From Streptomyces kaniharaensis (GTDB lineage Bacteria; Actinomycetota; Actinomycetes; Streptomycetales; Streptomycetaceae): 64,000 nt of DNA. The position numbers and the translations under genes were made by a program. Below the pieces are notes generated by a model, which was not told the origin of the DNA, ran no database searches, and worked only from the letters and a program-made list of their open reading frames with translations. This document shows positions 51,001-58,284 of this stretch, piece by piece (the first letter of the stretch is position 1; each line of letters starts with the position of its first letter). Location: positions 3,296,001 through 3,360,000 of the forward strand of contig NZ_WBOF01000001.1 of NCBI RefSeq assembly GCF_009569385.1, read 5' to 3'.

Positions 51001-52042
51001 CGCCGACCGCCGGGCGCTCGGCCGGTTCCAGGCCGCCCTCGAACTCGACCGCGAGATCCTCTCCCAGTTCCGCGAGCTGTTCGGCGACGACCACCCGCGC
51101 ACCCTCGCCATGGCCAACAACCTGGCGATCGACTACCGGCTGGTCGGCGAGAGCGAACTCGCCCGCGAACTCGACCAGGAGACCCTGGACCGGCGCACCG
51201 CCGTCCTCGGCCCCAAGCACCCCTACACCCTCTCCACCAAGTCCAACCTCGCCCGCGACCTGCGCGAACTCGGCGACTACCAGGGCTCGGTGGAACTCCT
51301 CCAGGAGGTCACCGCCGACCTCGGCGACGTGCTCGACCCCGACCTGCCGGAGAACCTGCGCAACGCCAAGTCGCTCGCCGTCTCGCTGCGCCGGATCGGC
51401 CAGCTCGCCGAGGCCCGCCGGATCACCAAGGAGACCTACGAGCGCTACCTGGAGCGCTACGGCGCCGACGCGCCCGACGCGCTGGCCTGCGCGCTCAACC
51501 TGGCCGCCGACCACAGCGCCTCCGGCGACAAGGAGACCGCCCGCGACCTGTGCGCCACCGTCTACGAGGGCCACCGGCGGCTGTTCGGCGACGAGCACCC
51601 GTTCACCCTGGCCTGCGCCAACAACCTCGGCATCTACCTGCGCGGCAGCGGCGACGTCCGGGGCGCCATCGAGCGCGGCCTGGCCACCGTCGACGGGCTG
51701 ACCCGCTCGGTCGGGCCGGACCACCCGTACACCCTCAACGCGATGATCAACCTGGCCAGCGCCTACGGGGAGGACGGCCAGATCGAGCGCGCCGAGGAAC
51801 TGGGCCGCGCCGCCTACGAGGGCCTCTGCGCCCGCTACACGCCCCGGCACCCGGACGCCGTCGCCTGCGAGGCCAACCTGGCGATCACCCTGCGGGCGGC
51901 CGGCCGGCACACCCAGGCCGCCGAACTGCGGGCCCGCTCGATCGCCGAGCTGATCCGGCAGTTCGGCGAGGAGCATCCCAACACGGTGTCGGCGCGCGGC
52001 TGGAAGCGGATCAACCGCGACCTCGAACCGCAGCCGGTCTGA
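48023..52042 (+). CDS. fxsT: FxsT, MinD-like ATPase-TIR-NB-ARC-TPR protein
   Basis: This 1339-residue protein is modular. A MinD/ParA-like ATPase comes first (deviant P-loop SYKGGTGRT, 49-55, and DWDLEAPGL). A TIR domain begins at about 367 (ADLYLSYVPEDRMWADW, with LSPAY and LWESVV near 437). An NB-ARC nucleotide domain follows (GLGGVGKT at 555-562, LLIFDN at 630-635, ILVTSRN). From about 930 to the end is a long TPR stack (repeats such as LGDYQGSVELLQEV). This is an NLR/STAND-type signalling architecture. ATG 48023 overlaps fxsC. The dehydrogenase gene follows after 27 bp. Confidence 0.93.
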   Translation: MTENRTRNLRVGGLSAAEVAAQRDAWREARRQAEEQDRNGRIITFYSYKGGTGRTMALANTAWILAANGFRVLTVDWDLEAPGLAKFFHPFLDPASLAGTTGMMDLIAEYREEALRPVEHAEGWHLDFARVHPHALSLSWPLFPDGGSLDFLSAGQFNRDYSEAVTHLDWDIFYDRFDGGQFFDALKADMAKRYDYVLIDSRTGLSDIAEICTVQMPDDLVVCFTLSDQSIDGASRIAQHIHDRYRERGIRILPVPMRIDEGEKEKADAGRALARVRFDGLPAGLGGEELNQYWGSVEIPYRPFYAYEEILATFGDQTGTPTSMLAACERLTSVITEGRVTGLPAVDEEVRLRYVDAFTRRRPSVPADLYLSYVPEDRMWADWIESVLTRAGFRVLPRDLSAGTDPREETERGIDAAYRTVAVLSPAYQRSPQARALWESVVSSDPSGTRRQLVPVRVGDVRLTAPFSNRNPVDLVGRDEAQSVQTLLRALGRGDVALADDAGGGPRYPGSKPSVWDVPPRNPSFTGRAAVLEQLRNQLRGGMAAVLPTPQTLYGLGGVGKTQVALEYAHRFMSDYDLVWWIDAEQTELVAPSLAELARRLGLRVGDSVTEAAEAAREALRRGVPTPRWLLIFDNADEPAEIRRFFPGGSGHILVTSRNQAWSGHAEALEVDVFTRGESVEHLCRRARGLSRPDADRVAEAVGDLPLAVEVAAAWLDTTGTPVETYVTQLHAEAARALAVARPADYPTPVGATWNVSIGRLRQQSPAAVRLLQLCAFFAPEPISMNLFYSDQMIRALVKYDADLSDKFMLGKVIQAIGRYALAKVDAGSNSFQVHRLVQAVIRAEMSDEEQEVAVHEVHRILTGARPVLGDTDDPANWPAFDEIWPHLSPSKAHNCDEADTRQLLIDRVRYLWKRGELDRARDLGHALDTEWTRKLGEGDRQTLLLRFQLANVLRSQGNYAEALALDEDTLERQRALLGEHHAYTLMTAGSLGADRRALGRFQAALELDREILSQFRELFGDDHPRTLAMANNLAIDYRLVGESELARELDQETLDRRTAVLGPKHPYTLSTKSNLARDLRELGDYQGSVELLQEVTADLGDVLDPDLPENLRNAKSLAVSLRRIGQLAEARRITKETYERYLERYGADAPDALACALNLAADHSASGDKETARDLCATVYEGHRRLFGDEHPFTLACANNLGIYLRGSGDVRGAIERGLATVDGLTRSVGPDHPYTLNAMINLASAYGEDGQIERAEELGRAAYEGLCARYTPRHPDAVACEANLAITLRAAGRHTQAAELRARSIAELIRQFGEEHPNTVSARGWKRINRDLEPQPV

Positions 52043-52069
52043 TCGCGGGGGCGGGTACGCTGCGGGCCC

Positions 52070-53059
52070 ATGAGCATGCAGTCCCCGCCCCTGCCTCCGG
52101 TCCTGGTCACCCGCCGCCTCGCGCCCGGCGTGATCGGACGGCTCACCGGGCACCACGCCGTCACCTGCCACGACTCCGACCTGGCGATGCCCAGGCCGGA
52201 GCTGCTGGCCGCCGTGCGCGGCCGGCGGGCCGTCCTCACCACCCTGGACGACCGGGTGGACGCGGAGTTCCTCGACGCGGCCGGCCCTGGGCTGCGGATC
52301 GTCGCCAACCACGCCGTCGGCCACCACAACATCGACCTCGCCGCCTGCGCCGAACGCGGCGTGCTGGTCAGCAACACCCCCGGCGTGCTCACCGACGCCA
52401 CCGCCGACATGGCCTGGGCGCTGCTGCTCGCCGCCACGCGCCGGCTCGGCGAGGGCGAACGCCTGCTGCGCTCCGGCCGCCCCTGGGTGTGGGCGCCGAA
52501 CTTCCTGCTCGGCATGGAACTGGCCGGCACCCCGCTCGGCATCCTCGGCATGGGCCGGATCGGGCAGGCGGTCGCCCGCCGGGCCCGGGCCTTCGACATG
52601 CCGGTCGCCTACCACAACCGCGGCGAACTGCCGCCCGAGCAGGCCGAGGGCGCCGCCTGGAAGTCCCTGGACGACCTGCTCGCCACCTCGACCGTGCTGG
52701 TCGTCACCTGCCCGCTCAGCGCAGCCACCCGGCACCTGCTGGACGCCCGGAGGCTGGCGCAACTGCCGCACGGGGCCGTGGTGGTCAGCATGACCGCCGG
52801 CGTGGTGGACGAGGAGGCGCTGGCGGCGGCGCTGGAGTCCGGCGCGCTGTTCGCCGCGGCCGTCGACAACTTCGAGCAGGAGCCGGCCGTACCGTCCGCC
52901 CTGCTCGCCCAGGAGCGCGCCGTGCTGGCCCCGCACCTCGGCAGCGCCACCGTCCGCACCCGGCAGGCGATGGGTGGCCTCGCGGTGGACAACATCCTCG
53001 CGGTGCTCGCCGGGGGCGAGCCCGTGACGCCCGTGAAGCCCCAGTCCGTGAAGCCCTAG
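52070..53059 (+). CDS. D-2-hydroxyacid dehydrogenase family protein
   Basis: This 329-residue protein has the NAD-binding GILGMGRIGQAVARRA and the conserved Glu and His in DNFEQEP and APHLGSAT. The usual NxxRG arginine is absent: VVVSMTAGVVDEEAL (238-252) carries an alanine next to the glycine. Either the substrate differs or the enzyme is weak. It should reduce a 2-oxoacid to a D-2-hydroxyacid. Start ATG 52070 lies 27 bp after fxsT. Its last codons (VTPVKPQSVKP) lie in tandem 15-bp repeats. Confidence 0.85.
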   Translation: MSMQSPPLPPVLVTRRLAPGVIGRLTGHHAVTCHDSDLAMPRPELLAAVRGRRAVLTTLDDRVDAEFLDAAGPGLRIVANHAVGHHNIDLAACAERGVLVSNTPGVLTDATADMAWALLLAATRRLGEGERLLRSGRPWVWAPNFLLGMELAGTPLGILGMGRIGQAVARRARAFDMPVAYHNRGELPPEQAEGAAWKSLDDLLATSTVLVVTCPLSAATRHLLDARRLAQLPHGAVVVSMTAGVVDEEALAAALESGALFAAAVDNFEQEPAVPSALLAQERAVLAPHLGSATVRTRQAMGGLAVDNILAVLAGGEPVTPVKPQSVKP

Positions 53060-53107
53060 CCCCGTGAAGCTCCAGCCCGTGAAGCCCTAGGGGCGCGTGA
53101 AGCTCTG
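53021..53107. repeat. Five imperfect 15-18 bp repeats over convergent gene ends
   Basis: GTGAAGC recurs at 53033, 53048, 53064, 53079 and 53097 within a unit like CCCGTGAAGCYCCAG. The repeats cover the last codons of the dehydrogenase, the gap and the last codons of the hydrolase. Confidence 0.8.
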
Positions 53108-53971
53108 GCCCGCCGCCCAGGCCAGGGTGGTGGTCAGCACCCGGAAGGCGCCGAAGTGCGCGGCGCCGGGCTCCAGGAACAGCTCGGCGCCCGGGATGTG
53201 ATCGGCCAGCCAGCGGGAGTGCCCGACCGGGGAGAACTGGTCGTCCGCGCCGTGCCACAGCCAGGTCGGCACCGCGACGTCCTCGACCTTGAACCCCCAG
53301 TCGGCGGTGAACGCCAGCACGTCGTCGATCCAGCCGTCCGCGCCGTGCCGGAACGCCTCCCGGTAGTTGCTCTGCAGCATCCGCCGCAGCCCGGTGTCGG
53401 CCACCACCTCCCGGTCGGCGGGCGACAGTTCGGGTCGTAACCCCTTCAGCAGCCGGACCGGGTCGTCCTTGATCTGCCGGGACCGGAACTCCATCGTGTC
53501 GGCGATCCGGTCATGCCCGCGCTCCGCCTCCCGGTAGGCGCGAACGTTCGACGGGGTCATCCCGGCGTACCAGTCCAGGCCGGTCGCGTTCCGCGGCGCC
53601 AGGCCCACCAGCACCGCCACCCGGCTGACCCGCTCCGGCAGCAGCGCCGCGCAGGCCAGCGCGTGCGGGCCGCCGCCGGAGCGGCCGAGCACCGCGAAGC
53701 CGTCCAGCCCGAGATCGTCCGCGATGGTCCGCACGTCCGCCGCCGCCGCGCTCACCCGGCGCCCCGGCAGCCGGGTCGAGTCGCCGTAGCCGGGCCGGTC
53801 GTAGGAGATCAGCCGCACGCCCAGCCGGTACAGCACCGTGCTGCGCGGATGCGGGCCGACCCGGCTGCCCGGCATGCCGTGCAGCAGGAACACGGGACGG
53901 CCGCGCGGGTCGCCCAGGGACTCCACGGCGAGCGCGCGGCCGTCCGCCGCCTTGACCATTCGTAACGCCAC
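53087..53971 (-). CDS. Alpha/beta hydrolase with two TTA codons
   Basis: This 294-residue alpha/beta hydrolase has the oxyanion HGMPGSR block, the nucleophile elbow VLGRSGGGPHA, and an acid/His pair in WLWHGADDQF and PGAAHFG. It is probably an esterase or lactonase of unknown substrate. Codon 3 (GTG GCG TTA) and codon 178 (KGLRPEL) are TTA leucine codons, so translation should need the bldA tRNA and be developmental. Start GTG 53971 fits GAGGAGG spaced 6 nt; ATG 53959 would remove only the first TTA. It is convergent with the dehydrogenase and 11 bp from the SLATT gene. Confidence 0.87.
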   Translation of the reverse strand: MALRMVKAADGRALAVESLGDPRGRPVFLLHGMPGSRVGPHPRSTVLYRLGVRLISYDRPGYGDSTRLPGRRVSAAAADVRTIADDLGLDGFAVLGRSGGGPHALACAALLPERVSRVAVLVGLAPRNATGLDWYAGMTPSNVRAYREAERGHDRIADTMEFRSRQIKDDPVRLLKGLRPELSPADREVVADTGLRRMLQSNYREAFRHGADGWIDDVLAFTADWGFKVEDVAVPTWLWHGADDQFSPVGHSRWLADHIPGAELFLEPGAAHFGAFRVLTTTLAWAAGQSFTRP

Positions 53972-53982
53972 CCGCGGCCTCC

Positions 53983-54921
53983 TCAGTGGTCCCGGTCGGT
54001 GGTGGTGCGGATCTCCCGGCGGGCCTGCCAGGTGGTGTGCTCGCGGGAGACCGCGTCCTCGGCGTCCCGGGCCAGCCGGGCCCAGATCTCCTCGGCGTCC
54101 GCCGACTCCACGTCCAGCCTGGTGAGCTGACGCCTGATCAGCTCCAGTTCGTCGGCGGCCAGTCCGTACGCGGCCGCCAGCGGCCGGTACTGGCGCAGCT
54201 GCGCCCACGCGGTGACCGAGGCGGCCACCGCCGAGACCGTGCCCAGCGCGTCGTAGGTGAACGCGCCGAGCGCCCGCAGCACCGCCAGCACCAGCCCGAG
54301 CGCCGGGAGCACCACGCCCAGCACGCCCGCCCAGTGGCCGGCCCGGGCGCAGTGGCGGGATTTCGAGCGGTACCAGTCGTGCTGCACCTGGATCCGCTCC
54401 CGCAGGTACACCTCGCGGCGCACCGCGAGCGGCTGCTCGCGCAGGCCGCGCATCGCCTCGGTGATCTCGGCCAGCTCCACGCCGGTGTCCGGCCCGATCA
54501 CCCGGCTGCCGCGGAACGCGCCCAGCACCCGGCCGAGTTGGAAGCGGTACAGGCCCTCCGCGTCCGGCAGGGTGCGCGGCGGGGGCTGGTAGGCGTCCGC
54601 CCGGACGGCGAACTTCCAGGCCAGCGTCTTGACGGACTCGGCGGCGGCCCGGCCCTCGTACCAGAGGCCCTGCGGGTTCTGCCGGCTGATCACCACCGAG
54701 AGGGCGATCGCGCCGAGGTACGCGACGGCGGCCGGCCACGCCCACGGCTCGCCGTCGGCGGAGCCGGTTGCGGCGGCGACCACCAGGAGGATCAGCTCCC
54801 ACGCGGAGAGGATCACCGCGCGGTTCTGGCCCTGCAGCGAGGCCGAGTCGGCGGTCCAGAAGAGCTCGGGCATCAGATCCCGCTCCCGCACCCACCCGGT
54901 CCGCCCCGTACCAGACGCCAT
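53983..54921 (-). CDS. SLATT/DUF4231-type membrane protein
   Basis: This 312-residue protein has two pairs of membrane helices (about 35-54 with 60-79, and 196-238), each followed by a soluble helical segment. This fits tandem SLATT modules (SMODS and SLOG-associating 2TM effectors, also called DUF4231). SLATT proteins are predicted membrane-acting effectors of nucleotide-signal immune systems. No cyclase or SLOG sensor gene is adjacent. ATG 54921 follows GGGGGCC. The hydrolase gene lies 11 bp downstream, so the two are likely co-transcribed. Confidence 0.75.
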   Translation of the reverse strand: MASGTGRTGWVRERDLMPELFWTADSASLQGQNRAVILSAWELILLVVAAATGSADGEPWAWPAAVAYLGAIALSVVISRQNPQGLWYEGRAAAESVKTLAWKFAVRADAYQPPPRTLPDAEGLYRFQLGRVLGAFRGSRVIGPDTGVELAEITEAMRGLREQPLAVRREVYLRERIQVQHDWYRSKSRHCARAGHWAGVLGVVLPALGLVLAVLRALGAFTYDALGTVSAVAASVTAWAQLRQYRPLAAAYGLAADELELIRRQLTRLDVESADAEEIWARLARDAEDAVSREHTTWQARREIRTTTDRDH

Positions 54922-55089
54922 GTTCGGCCCCCACCCGTCGCTCCGGTCGCACCGCTCTCCTGCCCCGGCGGGCTCCCCCGTACGCCTGCGGACGGCCCGC
55001 CCGGCCCGCAATGGCCGGGAACCCCCGGGTCGTTGTCCGGCGGGCGGCCCGAACAACCGCACGGGCCCTCGCCGTCGCGTCAGTGGCCG

Positions 55090-55854
55090 TCAGTAGGTGT
55101 AGAAGATCCGCTCCGCGTTGTCGTTCATCTGCCGGACGTTCCACTCCGTCCCGCCCGGCACGTTCCCCGAGCGGAACAGCGGCGGGGCGTCCCCGGTGCC
55201 CGCGGCCGCCGCGTCCGCCAGGCGGCCCACGGCCGAGGCCACCACGGCCTGCATCAGCGCGCTGGTGACGACGGTGGAGACCGGGCCGAAGGTGGTCTGC
55301 GCGGCCGGGTGGGTCAGCTCGCCGTCCCCGACCGCGATCTTGCTGTCCAGCACCACGTCGCAGTGGTCCTTCAGATACGTCCCGGACGGGTGCGCCGAGG
55401 GCACCTCGCCCGGGTAGGCGAGCGAGGTGACCCCGATCACCGTCAGCCCGCGCTCCCGGGCGTGCCGGGCCAGCTCGACCGGCATGACCTGGCGGCCGGA
55501 CAGCGAGATCACGAAGAGCACGTCGCCCGCCGTCGCCGGGGTGTGGTCCAGGCCGGCGGTGGCCAGGCCGGAGACCCGCTCCAGCGCACTCGCCAGCGGT
55601 GCGGGCATCACCGTCACCCCGGCCATCCCCGGGACGTTCAGCAGGTTCATCGGCACCAGCCCGCCGGCCCGGTAGACCACGTCCTGGGCGGGCAGCGAGG
55701 AATGCCCGGCGCCGAAGGTGAAGACCCGGCGGCCCTCGGTGATCGCCTCGGCGAGCAGGGCGGCGGCGGCCTCGATGGTGCCGGCCTCCTCCTCGCGGAC
55801 CCGCTGGAGGTGGGAGATCGCGGCGTCGAAGTACCGGCCGACCAGGTCGTTCAT
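55090..55854 (-). CDS. SIS-domain sugar-phosphate-binding protein
   Basis: This 254-residue sugar isomerase (SIS) domain protein has RRVFTFGAGHSSLPAQDVVYRAGG, the Ser-rich phosphate loop VISLSGRQVMPVELARHA and a conserved glutamate near the C-terminus (TEWNVRQ). It resembles the MurQ etherase family but lacks a clear second domain, so it is called SIS only. It is divergent from the DtxR-type regulator, as in Streptomyces coelicolor. ATG 55854 is the likely start. Confidence 0.82.
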   Translation of the reverse strand: MNDLVGRYFDAAISHLQRVREEEAGTIEAAAALLAEAITEGRRVFTFGAGHSSLPAQDVVYRAGGLVPMNLLNVPGMAGVTVMPAPLASALERVSGLATAGLDHTPATAGDVLFVISLSGRQVMPVELARHARERGLTVIGVTSLAYPGEVPSAHPSGTYLKDHCDVVLDSKIAVGDGELTHPAAQTTFGPVSTVVTSALMQAVVASAVGRLADAAAAGTGDAPPLFRSGNVPGGTEWNVRQMNDNAERIFYTY

Positions 55855-56075
55855 CTGCTGTCTTCGCTCTCTGCCGGTGAGGGGGCCGGCCGGGCGGGGC
55901 GGCCGGGGTGGTCCGGGCCGCCAGTGGAGAAAGCTACGGCGAGCACGCTGGCGCCTGGGCGCCGCCGCTGTCAACAGGAACGAAAACCGCTGTCGGTAGC
56001 GCCTGGGCGAGCCCGGTAGTCGGTGCGGTAGGTCAGAATTGGCGGTGAGGACACCGAAGAACGGAGCCAGCGGCG

Positions 56076-56768
56076 ATGTCTGGGCTGATCGACACCACAG
56101 AGATGTACCTTCGCACCATCCTGGAGCTGGAGGAGGAGGGCATCACCCCGATGCGCGCCCGGATCGCCGAGCGCCTGGAGCAGAGCGGTCCCACGGTCAG
56201 CCAGACGGTCGGCCGCATGGAGCGCGACGGGCTGCTCCAGGTCGCCGGGGACCGTCACCTGGAGCTCACCGAGGAGGGCCGCCGGCTCGCGGTGCGCGTC
56301 ATGCGCAAGCACCGCATCGCCGAGTGCCTCCTGGTCGACGTGATCGGCCTGGAGTGGGAGCAGGTGCACGAGGAGGCCTGCCGCTGGGAGCACGTGATGA
56401 GCGAGACGGTCGAGCGCAAGGTGCTCGCCATGCTCGGCCACCCCACCCAGTCCCCGTACGGCAACCCGATCCCGGGCCTTGACGAGCTCGGCGACGCCAA
56501 GGCCGAGGGCGAGGGCTTCGACGCCGCGCTCGTCCAGCTGGACTCGGTCCAGCCGGGCGAGGAGGGCGTCAGCGTGGTGGTCCGCCGGATCGGCGAGCCG
56601 ATCCAGACCGACGAGGGCCTGATGCGCACGCTGCGCCGGGCCGGCGTCCGGCCGGGCTCCACGGTCAAGGTGAGCCCCGGTGTCGGTGGCGTCCTCGTGG
56701 GCACCGGCGAGAACGCGGCGGAGCTGGGCAAGGACATCGCCCAGCACGTCTTCGTCGCCCAGGCCTGA
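56076..56768 (+). CDS. dmdR1: DtxR-family iron-dependent repressor DmdR1
   Basis: This 230-residue protein has an HTH at about 20-50 (MRARIAERLEQSGPTVSQTVGRMERDGLL), DtxR metal-site residues in MRKHRIAECLLVDVIGLEWEQVHEEACRWEHVMS, and a C-terminal SH3-like domain (PGSTVKVSPGVGGVLV). It represses siderophore and iron-uptake genes when Fe2+ is bound. In S. coelicolor, dmdR1 has an antiparallel gene (adm). A long minus-strand frame also covers it here. Divergent from the SIS gene. ATG 56076 has GGAG upstream. Confidence 0.93.
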   Translation: MSGLIDTTEMYLRTILELEEEGITPMRARIAERLEQSGPTVSQTVGRMERDGLLQVAGDRHLELTEEGRRLAVRVMRKHRIAECLLVDVIGLEWEQVHEEACRWEHVMSETVERKVLAMLGHPTQSPYGNPIPGLDELGDAKAEGEGFDAALVQLDSVQPGEEGVSVVVRRIGEPIQTDEGLMRTLRRAGVRPGSTVKVSPGVGGVLVGTGENAAELGKDIAQHVFVAQA

Positions 56769-56771
56769 GTC

Positions 56772-56825
56772 ACGCACGACAGCAGAACGCACGACGGCAG
56801 CACGCACGACACCGGCACGCACGAC
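56772..56825. repeat. Four 15-bp direct repeats after dmdR1
   Basis: ACGCACGAC recurs at exactly 15-bp steps (56772, 56787, 56802, 56817), starting 3 bp after the dmdR1 stop. Confidence 0.85.
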
Positions 56826-56828
56826 GAG

Positions 56829-56886
56829 GAGGGCCCGCTGCTCTCCGCCGGCCTTCGGCCGGACGGGACCCCTGCAGCGGGCCCTC
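56829..56886 (+). terminator. Terminator of dmdR1
   Basis: GAGGGCCCGCTGC and its complement form a 13-bp outer stem around a second small hairpin, CCGGC-CTTC-GCCGG. Confidence 0.65.
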
Positions 56887-56997
56887 TCACCCTCCCCGTC
56901 CCCCTCTCCCCTCCTGTCCCTCCCGTCCCCTCCGCTCCCTCCCGTCCCCTCCACCGCCCCGCCCGGCTTCCCCGTCCGAGCGTCCCTTCCGGCGTCC
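56882..56997. other. Polypyrimidine tract
   Basis: About 115 bases on the plus strand consist almost only of C and T with rare G. No gene is supported in this gap (56769-57267), which otherwise has the repeat and hairpins listed. Confidence 0.7.
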
Positions 56998-57115
56998 CCT
57001 CGCACCGCAGATCATCCCCTCGGCCGATCATGGCAATCCTTGAGCGCTGTCACTCGTACGAGGGGCTTTCGCCGTTGACCAGCGGGTACACCGAAGCCTT
57101 ATCCGCACATGCGTA

Positions 57116-57153
57116 TGACGGGCCCCGTCTCCGGTGGGAGACGAGGCCCGTCA
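57116..57153. terminator. Hairpin before the prim-pol gene end
   Basis: A 17-bp stem with one mismatch, centred on CGGT. Convergent transcripts could stop here. Confidence 0.6.
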
Positions 57154-57267
57154 CTCGCGCGCGTTGTGTCGCGCGGTGCACGCCCTCACCCGATAGGCGT
57201 AGGGCGGCCGTTCAGCGACCGTCCAGGGGGCGGTGAGTCAGCTCGGCGCGGTGCTCGGCGGAACCAC

Positions 57268-57978
57268 TCAGCGCACCGCTGCCGCCCGCAGGACGGGCCG
57301 GGGGCGGGTCGCGGGGGCCTCGCGCCCGCACGCGTACGCCAGCGGGCTGATCAGTTCGGCGGCGTCCGGCAGCCAGCGGTTGAGCGCCGAGGGGGAGCGG
57401 GCCCACTGGGCGTACCCGGTGCCGCCGATCCGGGACGGCGGGGCGACCGTCCAGTCCCCCTCGCCGCGGGCGACCAGGTCGAGCCGGCCGGGCGGCCAGC
57501 CGAGCTTGCGGAGCATCTCCGGCAGCTTGGCCGCGACCCCGGGCAGCACCAGGAAGTGGAGCCGCCGGCCGACCCGCCCGGGCGAGGCGGGCAGGACGAC
57601 GACCGGGCCGAGCTGGAGGTCCATCCGCTCCATCCGGGCCAGGGCCAGGCAGCCGGCCGTCTCCGGGACGTCCAGGACGTCGAAGGAGCGGCCAGTGGGC
57701 AGCAGGATGGAGGCCTGCGGCCGGTCGGTCCACCAGCGCCGCACCGCCCCCGGCCCGGCGCTCGCCTTGCGGGCCCAGTCCGCGTCCAGCGGGTGGGCGC
57801 CCGGTAACGGGCAGCGCGGGTCGTCGCAGGAGCAGCGGGCGGGCCCGTCGTCGTCGATCAGCCAGGCGCCCGGGGTGACCTCCCAGTGGCGGGATTCGGC
57901 GTAGCCGACGGCTTCTATGAGGAGCGGGGGCAGTTGGGCGTTCCCGCCCTGGTCGGGGGAGTCGGGGATCTCGTTCAC
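57268..57978 (-). CDS. Bifunctional DNA primase/polymerase-type protein with a TTA codon
   Basis: This 236-residue protein has the N-terminal prim-pol motif FDVLDVP (catalytic aspartates), a Cys-rich segment CSCDDPRCPLPG and WTVAPPSRIGGTGYAQW. It lacks the long C-terminal parts of phage prim-pols, so it may be a stand-alone AEP-like enzyme. Codon 58 (CPLPG) is TTA, implying bldA control. The start is GTG 57978. The next gene, a TPR regulator, is divergent. Confidence 0.82.
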   Translation of the reverse strand: MNEIPDSPDQGGNAQLPPLLIEAVGYAESRHWEVTPGAWLIDDDGPARCSCDDPRCPLPGAHPLDADWARKASAGPGAVRRWWTDRPQASILLPTGRSFDVLDVPETAGCLALARMERMDLQLGPVVVLPASPGRVGRRLHFLVLPGVAAKLPEMLRKLGWPPGRLDLVARGEGDWTVAPPSRIGGTGYAQWARSPSALNRWLPDAAELISPLAYACGREAPATRPRPVLRAAAVR

Positions 57979-58284
57979 GCGCTGCTCAACTACCGTGCGT
58001 GAGCCTGGTTACGGCCCGGTTGGGGCCGAATAGGTGCATCCTGGCGATGTCACCCGATCCGGTGACTCAACCGAATTGGAGCGGGCGGTGGCAGGCGCAG
58101 TGGGGGCGCACGGGAGCATTTCCCAGGGCGCGTGGGGGGTGCGGTTCGTCACCGTGGGTATCCCGCTGGCGTTGCTGATCGCTAACCTGGTGTCAGATTC
58201 CTTGGACGGTCGGACAGTCGGCAACAGATCAGCAGAATCGTCGCCCGCCGGCCGGGGCCGGAGGGTGTGGGGAGGCGAAGCCCA
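57979..58284. other. Divergent regulatory gap upstream of the NsdA/NsdB-like gene
   Basis: It holds a 6-bp inverted repeat, GTCACC-6-GGTGAC (58049-58066). No gene is supported, although one 101-codon frame crosses it. Confidence 0.45.

Noticed and set aside
48017..52936. 1639-codon minus-strand frame opposite fxsT
   Set aside because: It mirrors fxsT and the dehydrogenase. Its composition (Gly/Val/Arg/Leu/Gln-rich, no domain) is the typical antisense artefact of high-GC third-codon bias.
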